Below, one piece after another: positions 34,905 to 42,038 of a stretch of DNA of 42,038 nt. The stretch is taken from contig CAIQQL010000131.1 of assembly GCA_903873955.1 (NCBI GenBank), forward strand, positions 1 to 42,038. Direction: 5' to 3'. The first letter of the stretch is position 1, and each line of letters starts with the position of its first letter. The notes beneath the pieces were generated by a model. It ran no database searches, was not told where the DNA came from, and saw only the letters and a program-made list of their open reading frames with translations. This stretch comes from an uncultured archaeon. Lineage in GTDB: Archaea; Nanobdellota; Nanobdellia; Pacearchaeales; GW2011-AR1. Position numbers and translations under genes: made by a program.

Positions 34905-34978
34905 CGCCCCTACTAGGATTTGAACCTAGGTTTTAACCTCCGCAAGGTCACGTTCTATCCAGGCTGAACTATAAGGGC
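34905..34978 (-). tRNA. tRNA-Arg (anticodon GCG)
   Basis: 74 bases fold into a full cloverleaf: acceptor GCCCTTA with TAGGGGC (one G-U), U8 A9, D stem GTTC/GAAC with a GG-containing loop, anticodon stem TGACC/GGTTA and loop TTGCGGA, so the anticodon is GCG reading CGC/CGU (Arg). A 4-base variable loop, T arm CTAGG-TTCAAAT-CCTAG and discriminator G complete it. No intron, and CCA is not encoded. It has a TATA box upstream. Confidence 0.93.
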
Positions 34979-35002
34979 TTGCACCCTAGTGAGTAATTCA
35001 GG

Positions 35003-35010
35003 GTTTAAAA
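35003..35010 (-). promoter_or_regulatory. TATA box of tRNA-Arg
   Basis: TTTTAAAC on the minus strand, about 25-32 bases upstream of the mature tRNA 5' end. Confidence 0.55.
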
Positions 35011-35032
35011 GGTTAATAGTAACTGCTTCTTA

Positions 35033-35545
35033 CTACTTCCAGAATGTCTGTTCTACTTCCACTTTCAATTTTTCAGTTGGATAGAGGATTTCAGCCAGTT
35101 CACTCGGTTGAAACCATAACTTAATCTCTTTTTCAGCATTTTCTGTGGAATCTGAAGCATGGATCACATTCTCAAAGACTCCTGTTTTCGAGTGGATTCT
35201 ACCATATCTCCCTCTGATTGACACCGGGTCTGCATCTTCAGGATTGGTTGAACCGCAAATCCTTCTTATCTTCTCAATCGCATCCTCTCCCTGATAGACG
35301 AGCACGAGCACACGGTCTGTATGATATTTACCCGTGATATAGTCCACCGTTCCTACGAAGACATGCGGTTTTCTCTCTTTCAGTTCCGCATAATGCCGTT
35401 CGGCAAGTTCTCTCGGAACTTTAAGCACCTTTGCGCCTACAATCTTCAGTTTTGTTTCAGATAACGCAGTAATAATATTTCCCGTAAGGCTTTTTATGAG
35501 CCCATCGGGTTTAATGATGACCAGACATTGCTGTTGTTCTACCAT
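35033..35545 (-). CDS. ndk: Nucleoside diphosphate kinase
   Basis: 170 residues, slightly longer than the common 140-155. Motifs: IKPDGLIKSL, the active-site loop NVIHASDS with the phosphorylated His, and RGRYGRI before it. Makes NTPs from NDPs at the expense of ATP. The extra length is a C-terminal tail (TEKLKVEVEQTFWK) and a small insert. TATA CTTTAAATT lies about 27 bases before the ATG. Confidence 0.95.
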   Translation of the reverse strand: MVEQQQCLVIIKPDGLIKSLTGNIITALSETKLKIVGAKVLKVPRELAERHYAELKERKPHVFVGTVDYITGKYHTDRVLVLVYQGEDAIEKIRRICGSTNPEDADPVSIRGRYGRIHSKTGVFENVIHASDSTENAEKEIKLWFQPSELAEILYPTEKLKVEVEQTFWK

Positions 35546-35606
35546 TGCTTTGCATATTCCACGGTCAATTTAAAGCTTGCTATTTTTCAGGTTTTGTCCT
35601 GGTTTA

Positions 35607-36605
35607 TCAAGAAGTGCACGCGTATTTGCAAGCATAACTCTCGCAAGTAGTCGTAACTTTTCCATTTGCACATGCATTCTTACTTGGGGCCGGGCAATCC
35701 CTAAATGTGCAACAAGGTGTGCCACTTGAAGGTTTTGAGACAATCTGATCACCGCAACAAAGACTTGTCGACTCGCTATATCCTTTCTTGTACAAAGAAC
35801 CACAACACGACAATCCTGCAGGAGAAGACACGTCTCCTGTTTTAAACGCACCTACACAGCAGGTCTGTGTCTTTGGATCAAATACATTTACTGGGCTACT
35901 TGTACCGCAACAGGAGGATCCCTTAGGCCCTATCACTCCTCCAAGGGAGCCTTCATCTTGGAGACAACAGACCTGTGTGGCCGGATCATAAAAATCAACC
36001 GCAGATTTCCCAGTACCGCAACAGGACATACCTGCAGAACCACCAACATACCCGTTATTATCTGAGTCCTGACAACATTTTTGCGACTTAGGGTCATATA
36101 CCTTCACTGAATTTTTGCCACAGCATGACAACCCTGATGATTCCCCTCCGACAAATCCCTCCCCCAACCAATTTTTGCAGCAGGTCTGTGTTTTCGAATT
36201 ATATGCGACCTGTGAATTAGCACTTCCACAACAGGCTCCTCCTGAACTATCTGCTACGCTGCCCTTTCCATCCTTAACACAGCATATTTGTTTTGCCGGA
36301 TCATAGGTTGTATCTCCACATTGCGCCAAAATAGGCGCTGGTTTAGGCCCTGTCTCTGGAGAAACAGAAGGGTTTGCATTCCCCTGTCCATATCCCATCT
36401 CTGGAGAAACAGAAGGGTTTGCATTCCCATGTCCTGGTCCGGTCTCCGAAGAGTCATTTCCATATCCATAGCCATAACCCGTCTCCGGAGAAAAAACAGG
36501 GTTCATCTTCTTTTCAAAAGAGATATTTTTCGCCAATATAAGAACTAGACCTATAAGCACACATAAAAAGCCCAGCATTATCGCCTGCCTCTTTGTTAGA
36601 CCCAT
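35607..36605 (-). CDS. Membrane-anchored galaxin-like CC-doublet repeat protein
   Basis: 332 residues. N-terminal membrane anchor (about 8-26), then a Gly/Pro/Ser-rich spacer with 15-residue repeats (GNANPSVSPExGxG), then six or so repeats of about 37 residues with the pattern (V/F)YDPxTQxCC ... SCCG. Twelve CC doublets are present. The pattern resembles galaxin, a matrix protein of corals, and related bacterial Cys-rich proteins; homology is a guess from pattern. Probably an extracellular, disulfide-rich structural protein. TATA TTTAAATA lies about 24 bases before the ATG. Confidence 0.8.
   Translation of the reverse strand: MGLTKRQAIMLGFLCVLIGLVLILAKNISFEKKMNPVFSPETGYGYGYGNDSSETGPGHGNANPSVSPEMGYGQGNANPSVSPETGPKPAPILAQCGDTTYDPAKQICCVKDGKGSVADSSGGACCGSANSQVAYNSKTQTCCKNWLGEGFVGGESSGLSCCGKNSVKVYDPKSQKCCQDSDNNGYVGGSAGMSCCGTGKSAVDFYDPATQVCCLQDEGSLGGVIGPKGSSCCGTSSPVNVFDPKTQTCCVGAFKTGDVSSPAGLSCCGSLYKKGYSESTSLCCGDQIVSKPSSGTPCCTFRDCPAPSKNACANGKVTTTCESYACKYACTS
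36353..36434. repeat. Two 37-bp near-identical units with 45-bp period (15 codons)
   Basis: Units 36353-36389 and 36398-36434 differ at one base. They encode the repeated NANPSVSPE spacer of the galaxin-like protein. Two weaker copies flank them toward 36440-36490. Likely prone to length change by slippage. Confidence 0.85.
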
Positions 36606-36709
36606 AAAGAGGTCAACGTTTATTTTTATTTAAACTTATGTTTTTTGCCAGGTTATTCTTTCTTCTTTTATGAAGAAACCCTTAAAAAGCCGATGATGAT
36701 AGAAGAGGT

Positions 36710-37294
36710 ATGGCTGATGTTGACCCTGTTCTTCTTGCGAAAGAAACTCAGATTTGCAAGGATTGCAAAAACATAGTTGTTGGAAAGGGAAATTTACAGG
36801 CAAGTATTCTTTTTGTTGGAGAGGCCCCTGGAGCAAATGAGGATGAACAGGGTCTGCCCTTTGTTGGTGCTGCCGGCAAGAACTTAGATGCTCTGCTCTC
36901 TGCTGTAGGTCTTAGTCTGCAGGATATCTATGTAACCAATATCCTAAAATGCCGGCCTCCACAGAATCGGGCACCTCTGCCTGATGAAATAAAAGCACAT
37001 ACTCCCTGGTTAATCTCCCAAATAAGGGAAATGCGGCCAAGAGTGGTGTGCAGCCTGGGCAATTATGCCACCAAGTTCTTTTTATCCGGGCTCAATCCCG
37101 ACTTAATGGACAAACAACCCGGTATAACCAGTGTTCATGGCAAGGTGAGGAAAATCACCTTTGAGGGCATGACTTTCACTCTTATCCCTTTGTTTCATCC
37201 TGCTGCAATCATCTACAATCGCGCCCTTTTGCCATTATGGGAAAAAGATATGGGTATTGTCAAATCAGAAATCGCGCAGAAAACGCTCGGGTAA
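36710..37294 (+). CDS. Uracil-DNA glycosylase family 4 with a Cys-to-His change in the Fe-S site
   Basis: 194 residues. Motif 1 GEAPGANEDEQGLPFVG and motif 2 LFHPAAIIYN define family 4, which removes uracil from DNA. Family-4 enzymes hold a 4Fe-4S cluster by C-x2-C ... C-x14-17-C. Here C16-x2-C19 is present, but the third ligand position is His97 (EIKAHTPWL) with C114 sixteen residues later. So the cluster would have 3 Cys and 1 His if it forms. TATA-like CTTAAAAAG lies 25 bases before the ATG. Confidence 0.9.
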   Translation: MADVDPVLLAKETQICKDCKNIVVGKGNLQASILFVGEAPGANEDEQGLPFVGAAGKNLDALLSAVGLSLQDIYVTNILKCRPPQNRAPLPDEIKAHTPWLISQIREMRPRVVCSLGNYATKFFLSGLNPDLMDKQPGITSVHGKVRKITFEGMTFTLIPLFHPAAIIYNRALLPLWEKDMGIVKSEIAQKTLG

Positions 37295-37413
37295 CTTTTT
37301 CGGCTCCTCTTCTCCCTTCTTGAGGTCATCACATGGTTTTTAAGAGTTGTGAATCTACTTTCCCGATTTAGTTTTCCTAACCTCCTAATATATCCTAACC
37401 TTATCTTTCTCAT

Positions 37414-37421
37414 AAAGGAGG
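37414..37421 (+). promoter_or_regulatory. Strong Shine-Dalgarno sequence
   Basis: AAAGGAGG with a 9-base gap to ATG 37431. It stands out, because almost all other isolated genes here have a TATA box where such a site would be. A TATA-like TATATCC lies about 40 bases before the ATG, leaving a short leader. Confidence 0.6.
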
Positions 37422-37430
37422 AAAAATCCT

Positions 37431-37574
37431 ATGAAGACCAAACAAAAAACAATGATGCTTCGAAGGGCAAGAGCGCAGAAAGCATGGAGGGCCTATGCAT
37501 TCTCCTCTCTTTTTAGTACCCGTCACCCTGCTGAGCAGATTGCCGTTACCTCTCCTTTTATTTTTAAACGCTGA
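37431..37574 (+). CDS. Small basic protein (47 residues), unrecognised
   Basis: Reads MKTKQKTMMLRRARAQKAW with further Arg and a hydrophobic/Ser-rich end (TSPFIFKR). The strong Shine-Dalgarno upstream and the hairpins after the stop argue that it is a real transcription unit. Composition suggests nucleic-acid binding or a leader peptide; no family recognised. Confidence 0.55.
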   Translation: MKTKQKTMMLRRARAQKAWRAYAFSSLFSTRHPAEQIAVTSPFIFKR

Positions 37575-37581
37575 ATCAGTC

Positions 37582-37671
37582 CGGGTTTAATCGACCCGCC
37601 TCCCTTCAATGATACGGCTAATGGGAATTAACTCCTGGAACTGATGGCAAGCCGAGGTAGCTCGGCTTTTT
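37582..37671 (+). ncRNA. Structured 3' region: hairpins after the small basic gene
   Basis: CGGGT/ACCCG stem (37582-37586 with 37594-37598), a weaker TCCC/GGGA pairing (37601-37604 with 37623-37626), and a GC-rich terminator-like hairpin at the end. It could be a 3' UTR structure or a separate small RNA. No known riboswitch or box C/D motif set was recognised. Confidence 0.35.
37651..37671 (+). terminator. Hairpin plus T-run, bacterial-style intrinsic terminator
   Basis: GCCGAG-GTAG-CTCGGC followed by TTTTT. Six G-C/A-T pairs with a four-base loop. Archaea usually terminate at T-runs without a hairpin, so this is notable. It also faces the 3' end of the convergent GINS gene. Confidence 0.65.
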
Positions 37672-37690
37672 ACTCCCGCATTAAACTTTC

Positions 37691-38257
37691 CTAGTTTTGA
37701 TTATCAATATATGCAGCCTTTCCGCTCGAAACGAGTATTTCCGCGATTTCTATTTGAATATTTACCAGTTGTCCTCCTTTAAAGGGGCCCACTAAATTTC
37801 CAGAAATGTCAACAAACTGTTCGACGTCCTGATTGAACATCACCATCTTATTCTCCTCCTTTGGTTTGTCCTTCTTGCCATTCATCTGTTTTGCGAGTTG
37901 TTTGTCCCCTTCCTCAAATGCCTTCACTAGCTTGTCAAACATCTCCTTTTCAAACGGGAGCATATTCTCAAAATCCCTTTTCATCATACCTGTCTCAGTC
38001 GCGACAAACACCAGACTGAGCAGCTTCTTCTTTCTGATCCTGATCAACTCCTTGAAAATCGAGATGGAATTCTCATATTGTTTCTTTGCCTTATCTACCG
38101 CATCGGCAAACATTTCATCTTCTTTGACAACCGCCAGATTCTTCTTTTCGGCAAGGTAGTCGCAAATATCTATCAGGAAGTTCTTTGGCAACTGCTGCAG
38201 GATGTCATTATATTTCTCTTTGCGCAGGAGATCGTACAGGTCTGTGTAGCTTAACAT
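37691..38257 (-). CDS. GINS complex subunit, Gins15/GINS51-type
   Basis: 188 residues. Alpha-helical A domain at the N-terminus (about 1-115), a Lys/Glu-rich linker, then the small beta-rich B domain (about 135-185: VEQFVDISGNLVGPFKGGQLVNI). The A-then-B order is that of archaeal Gins15 (eukaryotic Psf1/Sld5-like) rather than Gins23. Forms the CMG-type replicative helicase with MCM and Cdc45/RecJ. TATA TTTATAAAG lies about 24 bases before the ATG. Confidence 0.82.
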   Translation of the reverse strand: MLSYTDLYDLLRKEKYNDILQQLPKNFLIDICDYLAEKKNLAVVKEDEMFADAVDKAKKQYENSISIFKELIRIRKKKLLSLVFVATETGMMKRDFENMLPFEKEMFDKLVKAFEEGDKQLAKQMNGKKDKPKEENKMVMFNQDVEQFVDISGNLVGPFKGGQLVNIQIEIAEILVSSGKAAYIDNQN

Positions 38258-38355
38258 ATACTTATCTTCCCTTTGCGCTTTATAAAAATGATTATACTCT
38301 TTTGAGAGACATCATAGTAAAAAAGATTTATAATCTTCCCTATCTTGAGGCATTG

Positions 38356-39021
38356 ATGAAAAAAGAGTTGAAGATCTATCTTTTCAGGCATGGCCGGACT
38401 TTTTACAATGAACGGCATATCTTTACGGGATGGAAAGATGCCAGGCTAAGCCCCAGAGGCATTCAGGACGCTAAGGTCATTGCCCGAAAGCTTGCCCATG
38501 CCAAGATTGACCTTGCCTTCTCCTCTGATCTAAGTCGCGCGAAACTGACCTTAAAAGAAGTTCTGCGAAAACATCCTCCTGTCAAAGTGATCATCGATCG
38601 CCGCTTGCGTGAACGTTCTTATGGTTCTCTTGAAGGAAAAAGTCATCAACATTATATTTTAGATGAAGGCAAAGATAGCTACAAGACGCTCCTTCATTGG
38701 CATAAGATAGATCATCTTCATGGAAAAGAACGTGTTGCCTTTGTCAAGGCCCTTGGTGAAGCAGAACTACGCATTGTCCGGCGTAGTTATTTTGTAAGCC
38801 CTCCGAAGGGGGAATCAGTTAAGATGGTTGAAAAAAGAGTTAACTCCTTCATCAAAGACCTTCTCAGCATCATGAAGCGTGATAAAGTCAATGTGGCAAT
38901 CTCAGCACATGGTAACTCCATCAGACCCTTCAGGAAATATTTTGAGCATTTGTCCATTCAGGAGATGATGCAGCTTGAGCAACCTTTTGATTCCTATTTT
39001 GAATACACCGTAAAGGTCTGA
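38356..39021 (+). CDS. Phosphoglycerate mutase / histidine phosphatase, dPGM-like
   Basis: 221 residues. RHGRTFYNERHIFTGWKD at the N-terminus (catalytic His), RLRERSYGSLEG and AHGNSIR fit cofactor-dependent phosphoglycerate mutase of bacterial type, which interconverts 3- and 2-phosphoglycerate. Many archaea use the unrelated metal-dependent iPGM instead. It is a little shorter than GpmA (about 228-250), so another phosphatase role is possible. Start set to ATG 38356, with TATA TTTATAAT 26 bases upstream; the longer in-frame reading runs back into the GINS gene. Confidence 0.85.
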   Translation: MKKELKIYLFRHGRTFYNERHIFTGWKDARLSPRGIQDAKVIARKLAHAKIDLAFSSDLSRAKLTLKEVLRKHPPVKVIIDRRLRERSYGSLEGKSHQHYILDEGKDSYKTLLHWHKIDHLHGKERVAFVKALGEAELRIVRRSYFVSPPKGESVKMVEKRVNSFIKDLLSIMKRDKVNVAISAHGNSIRPFRKYFEHLSIQEMMQLEQPFDSYFEYTVKV

Positions 39022-39076
39022 ACCTTTTTTAGTCTGTTTTCGTTAGTTTAATAAACAGGGTTGGCTCTTTATTTTT

Positions 39077-40636
39077 ATGTTTGGCTTTCTGAAAAAGAAA
39101 CTTTCTGGCTGGTTAGGCAAAGAAAAAGGCGAAGAAGCTTCTTTGAACCAAGAAACTGTGCAAGAAGAGACGCCTGCAGTCCCTACCGTAAAAACTCCTT
39201 CTTCGAAGGAAACTGAACAAAATCCCTTACCTGAAGTGGAAAAAGTTCAGGTGTCCAAGATTATTCCTAAGAAGGCTTCTAAGCAGGCAAAATCGATAGA
39301 AAAAGAGGAGCCTCCTCATCTTCTTGAGCAGTCCGAAAAACCAGTTGTCTCTTCTCAAACTACCCCTGCAACTCCTCTCTTGGATTCTGAACCTGAAAAA
39401 AAGGAAGTTCTTAATGAACCTGCTTCTCAACATTCTCCTTCTATCGTTAAGAAGTCTTCTAAGAAAGATAAGGGCTTGAATAGGGACACCTCGATTCTTT
39501 ATGGAAAGACCCTTCCTACCTTGCCCAAACAAATGGAAGACCCTTCTTCAGAAAAGAAGTCCTGGTTCTCTTTTGGCAAACGAAAAAAGAAAGAGCCTTC
39601 TCAGGAATCAATAGACCAGCCTGAAAAGGTCCAAGGGACGGAACTTGAAAAAGCAAGTAGTGAGGAACAGCATCTTGAGCATATCGAAGAGCACCTTGAA
39701 AAGATTGAAGTTCCATCACAGGAAGAATCTCCTCCTTTATCTGAGGAACCTGAAGAAAGCGAGGGTTTCTTCAGTAAGCTTATCCATAAGATAACTACTT
39801 CCACGCTCACCCAAGACCAGTTTGATGAGCTTTTCTTGGAACTTGAGCTAACCCTTCTTGAGAACAATGTTGCACTGGAGGCAGTAGATGCAATCAAACT
39901 AAACCTTTCCAAGAGTCTTGTCGGACAAGATATCAAAAAAACCGATGCAGAAAAAAAGGTGTTTGATGCCCTTGCTTCTTCTATACTTTCCTTGCTCATT
40001 GATCCTCCTGCTCTACTTGACCAAATTAAAGAGAAAAAAGGCATCTTCACCATCCTTTTTTTCGGTATCAACGGCACAGGAAAAACAACAAGCATAGCCA
40101 AACTTGCCTATTTGCTCAAAAAGAACGGTATAAGCTGCGTCTTGGCTGCTGCAGATACTTTCCGTGCAGCTTCCATCGAACAACTTAAAATCCATGGTGA
40201 GCGTATCGGGGTTGAGGTTATTAGCCAGCAATATGGGTCAGATCCTGCCGCCGTTGCTTTCGATGCACGAAAGTATGCAGAGAAGAACAATATCAAAGTG
40301 GTCCTTATTGACACTGCAGGGAGAATGTACACTCGTGATAATCTTCTCAAAGAGATGGACAAGATTGTGCGTATCGCCCAGCCTGACCTGAAAATATTTG
40401 TCGGTGAGTCTATCACCGGGAATGATGCAGTTGATCAAGCCAAAGCATTCCAGGATACCATTGGCATCGATGGTTTAATTCTTTCCAAAGCAGATATTGA
40501 TGAAAAGGCGGGAACCATTCTCTCTGTAAGCTATGTGACTGGCAAACCTATCTATTTTCTTGGTGTCGGCCAGGAATATGCTGATCTTGAAGCATTCTCC
40601 AAGAAGAATGTGTTAAAGCATTTGGGCCTTGGTTAA
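39077..40636 (+). CDS. ftsY: Signal recognition particle receptor FtsY
   Basis: 519 residues. An N-terminal region of about 230 residues, rich in Glu, Lys, Ser and Pro and probably disordered, precedes the NG GTPase: N domain (LELTLLENNVALEAVDAI), G1 GINGTGKTTS near 330, ADTFRAA, DTAGR near 412, GESITGNDAVDQA and SKADIDEKAG. Docks the SRP-ribosome complex on the membrane. TATA-like TTTAATAAAC lies about 26 bases before the ATG. SRP54 follows 234 bases downstream. Confidence 0.95.
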   Translation: MFGFLKKKLSGWLGKEKGEEASLNQETVQEETPAVPTVKTPSSKETEQNPLPEVEKVQVSKIIPKKASKQAKSIEKEEPPHLLEQSEKPVVSSQTTPATPLLDSEPEKKEVLNEPASQHSPSIVKKSSKKDKGLNRDTSILYGKTLPTLPKQMEDPSSEKKSWFSFGKRKKKEPSQESIDQPEKVQGTELEKASSEEQHLEHIEEHLEKIEVPSQEESPPLSEEPEESEGFFSKLIHKITTSTLTQDQFDELFLELELTLLENNVALEAVDAIKLNLSKSLVGQDIKKTDAEKKVFDALASSILSLLIDPPALLDQIKEKKGIFTILFFGINGTGKTTSIAKLAYLLKKNGISCVLAAADTFRAASIEQLKIHGERIGVEVISQQYGSDPAAVAFDARKYAEKNNIKVVLIDTAGRMYTRDNLLKEMDKIVRIAQPDLKIFVGESITGNDAVDQAKAFQDTIGIDGLILSKADIDEKAGTILSVSYVTGKPIYFLGVGQEYADLEAFSKKNVLKHLGLG

Positions 40637-40841
40637 TTCCTATTCCTGAACTTCTGTGCGCATACTTGCCTTTTCTTCTTAAAAAGTCTTGAAAATCCCT
40701 TGATTAGCTACTGGCTCTCTTCGCATTGCGTTCAATCAAACACGAAACGTATCTTTTTACACTCGCTTTCTTTTCAAATAACCTCTTCCCTAATTTTCTA
40801 CTTGCACTCTTTTCATTAAGGAAATTTAGCCAACCATAACC
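40637..40841. other. Intergenic stretch between ftsY and srp54, nothing recognised
   Basis: T/C-rich on the + strand with T-runs that may end ftsY transcription. No RNA gene or reading frame is supported. CTTATTAACC at its end (about 40842) serves as the TATA box for srp54. Confidence 0.5.
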
Positions 40842-40870
40842 TTATTAACCTTTTGGGGGCTCTTTTTTTC

Positions 40871-42038
40871 ATGCTTGATAAGCTCTCTGGTGTGCTCAAG
40901 AAGACGACAGATAAGATAGCGAATGCCATCTTTCTTGATAAAACCCTTGTGGATCAAATCATCAAAGACCTTCAACGTGCCCTTATTGAGGCTGATGTTA
41001 ATGTTCGTCTTGTACTGGAGATCACCCAACGTATAAAAAAGGAGGCTCTAGATGAGCGTATCAAAGGAATTGAGAAGAAAGAGCATGTCATAAAGCTTCT
41101 TCATGATGAGCTTTTAAACCTCCTTGGTCAAAAACGCGAGATCATCCTAGGCGAGCATAACATCTTTCTCATGCTTGGCCTTTACGGTGCCGGAAAGACC
41201 ACTACCATCTCCAAACTCGCCTCCTATTATGCGAAAAGGGGGAACAAGGTTTGTGCAGTGGGATTAGACGTTCATCGTCCTGCTGCCAGTGAGCAACTTA
41301 AGCAGCTTTGCGATAAACTCAACATTCCAGTGTTTATCAAACCCGAAGAAAAAGACCCTAAGAAAATCTGGAAACTCTATGAGAACGAAATTAAAAAACA
41401 CACCTTGGTCTTGGTCGATACTGCCGGCAGAGATTCTTTAAGCGAGGACCTTGTTAAGGAGATCAAGGAGATAAGCGCGTTTACAAAACCAACCGAAACT
41501 TTCTTGGTCATGACTGCGGATATTGGCCAAACGGCAAAGAAACAAGCGCAAACCTTCAAGGAAGCCGTCCAGATAACCGGCGTCATTATCACCAAGATGG
41601 ACTCCACTGCAAAGGCAGGAGGCGCCTTGACAGCCTGTGCCGAAGTTAAGGCCCCAGTAGTCTTCATTGGCACCGGTGAGAAACCTGCAGACCTTGAAAG
41701 TTTTGACCCTGATTCCTTTCTTTCACGTTTGCTGGGCATGGGTGACCTGAAAACTCTACTTGAAAAGATTCAATCCGTAGTCGACAAAGACAAAATAGAA
41801 GAAACCCAAAAGAAACTGCAGGAAGGAAAGTTTACCTTGCGCGATCTTCAGTCCCAGCTTGAATCCATGGAATCTCTAGGGTCTTTTGATAAGATCATGG
41901 GAATGATTCCCGGCCTTGGAAAAGCAAAGATCCCTGATGAAGCAATGCAAATGCAACAAGCCAAGGTAAAAAGCTGGAAACATGCCATCAATTCTATGTC
42001 TTATTCCATTGCTACCACGAACTGCAAAAGGCAAATTG
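40871..42038 (+). CDS. srp54: Signal recognition particle protein SRP54 (3' end cut by window edge)
   Basis: 389 codons are visible without a stop. N domain (MLDKLSGVLKKTTDKIANAI), G domain with GLYGAGKTTT near residue 102 (usually GLQGSGKTTT), GLDVHRPAA, DTAGRDSL and TKMDSTAKAGG, then the start of the M domain (DLQSQLESME, MIPGLGK). Recognises signal sequences at the ribosome and meets FtsY at the membrane. After KVKSWKHAINSMS the last dozen codons (ending TTNCKRQ) do not look like the usual continuation, perhaps a sequencing or assembly effect near the edge. Confidence 0.93.
   Translation, partial: MLDKLSGVLKKTTDKIANAIFLDKTLVDQIIKDLQRALIEADVNVRLVLEITQRIKKEALDERIKGIEKKEHVIKLLHDELLNLLGQKREIILGEHNIFLMLGLYGAGKTTTISKLASYYAKRGNKVCAVGLDVHRPAASEQLKQLCDKLNIPVFIKPEEKDPKKIWKLYENEIKKHTLVLVDTAGRDSLSEDLVKEIKEISAFTKPTETFLVMTADIGQTAKKQAQTFKEAVQITGVIITKMDSTAKAGGALTACAEVKAPVVFIGTGEKPADLESFDPDSFLSRLLGMGDLKTLLEKIQSVVDKDKIEETQKKLQEGKFTLRDLQSQLESMESLGSFDKIMGMIPGLGKAKIPDEAMQMQQAKVKSWKHAINSMSYSIATTNCKRQI

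Noticed and set aside
36353-36434. Short regular repeats as a CRISPR array
   Set aside because: The 45-bp period is a multiple of three, in frame in a coding gene, and the units are separated by near-repeats rather than unique spacers.
37582-37671. Box C/D guide RNA (ATGATA and CTGA-like boxes)
   Set aside because: The C-like box deviates at the key positions and no terminal stem brings C and D together; reported only as a structured region.

Overview
The window looks like a piece of a DPANN-type archaeal chromosome (Woesearchaeota/Pacearchaeota-like is my best guess, not proven). Its information-processing genes are archaeal: RadA, RPA, a GINS subunit, aEF1B, SRP54, FtsY, family-4 UDG and a Hef-type helicase. 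Nearly every isolated gene has an archaeal TATA box about 25-30 bases before its ATG, with no room for a ribosome binding site, which points to leaderless mRNAs. Mixed in are proteins of bacterial style: a Ser/Lys signal peptidase I, a phosphoglycerate mutase of the dPGM family, a class-2-shaped PyrD and fibronectin-like secreted proteins. No CRISPR array, transposase or rRNA is visible. One tRNA, Arg(GCG), lies on the minus strand.

Layout. 1-1010: two tandem alpha/beta-hydrolase-like paralogues (the first cut by the left edge). 1052-2611: helicase. 2770-6657: a giant secreted Cys-rich, beta-helix protein. 6684-7785: an S2P-like membrane protein without its catalytic motif, and a PRC-barrel protein. 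8178-11727: three paralogous small membrane proteins sharing an LQKxKxL motif, interleaved with pyrD and a membrane-anchored Cys-rich protein. 11751-27102: a type IV filament or secretion locus. It holds two coiled-coil proteins, a FlaI/VirB11-type ATPase, a double TadC/FlaJ-type platform protein, a run of ten small and large pilin-like genes (17721-25039) with mostly 4-base overlaps, a small basic ORF, an AI-2E-family permease and an A24 prepilin peptidase. 27038-31167: HIT-like protein, aEF1B, signal peptidase, RPA, YdjM-like membrane protein and RadA. 31173-32566: two secreted FN3-like paralogues. 32677-35545: nucleotide-handling genes (Nudix, amidohydrolase/cytosine-deaminase-like, deoxyribosyltransferase-like, NDK) around the tRNA. 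35607-36605: a galaxin-like protein with twelve CC doublets. 36710-38257: UDG with a His in place of one Fe-S cysteine, a tiny SD-led ORF followed by hairpins, and a GINS subunit. 38356-42038: phosphoglycerate mutase-like, FtsY and SRP54 (cut by the right edge).

The genes fit together as one surface theme. The ATPase and platform would power assembly, the prepilin peptidase would trim the K/R-K/R-G leader peptides of the pilin-like set, and the SRP pathway and signal peptidase would deliver the many membrane and secreted proteins. The pilin-like array, with two genes too short to be called normally and two unusually large members (371 and 732 residues), is the best candidate for an undescribed system. 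All family names come from reading motifs in the translated sequence; no database search was run.
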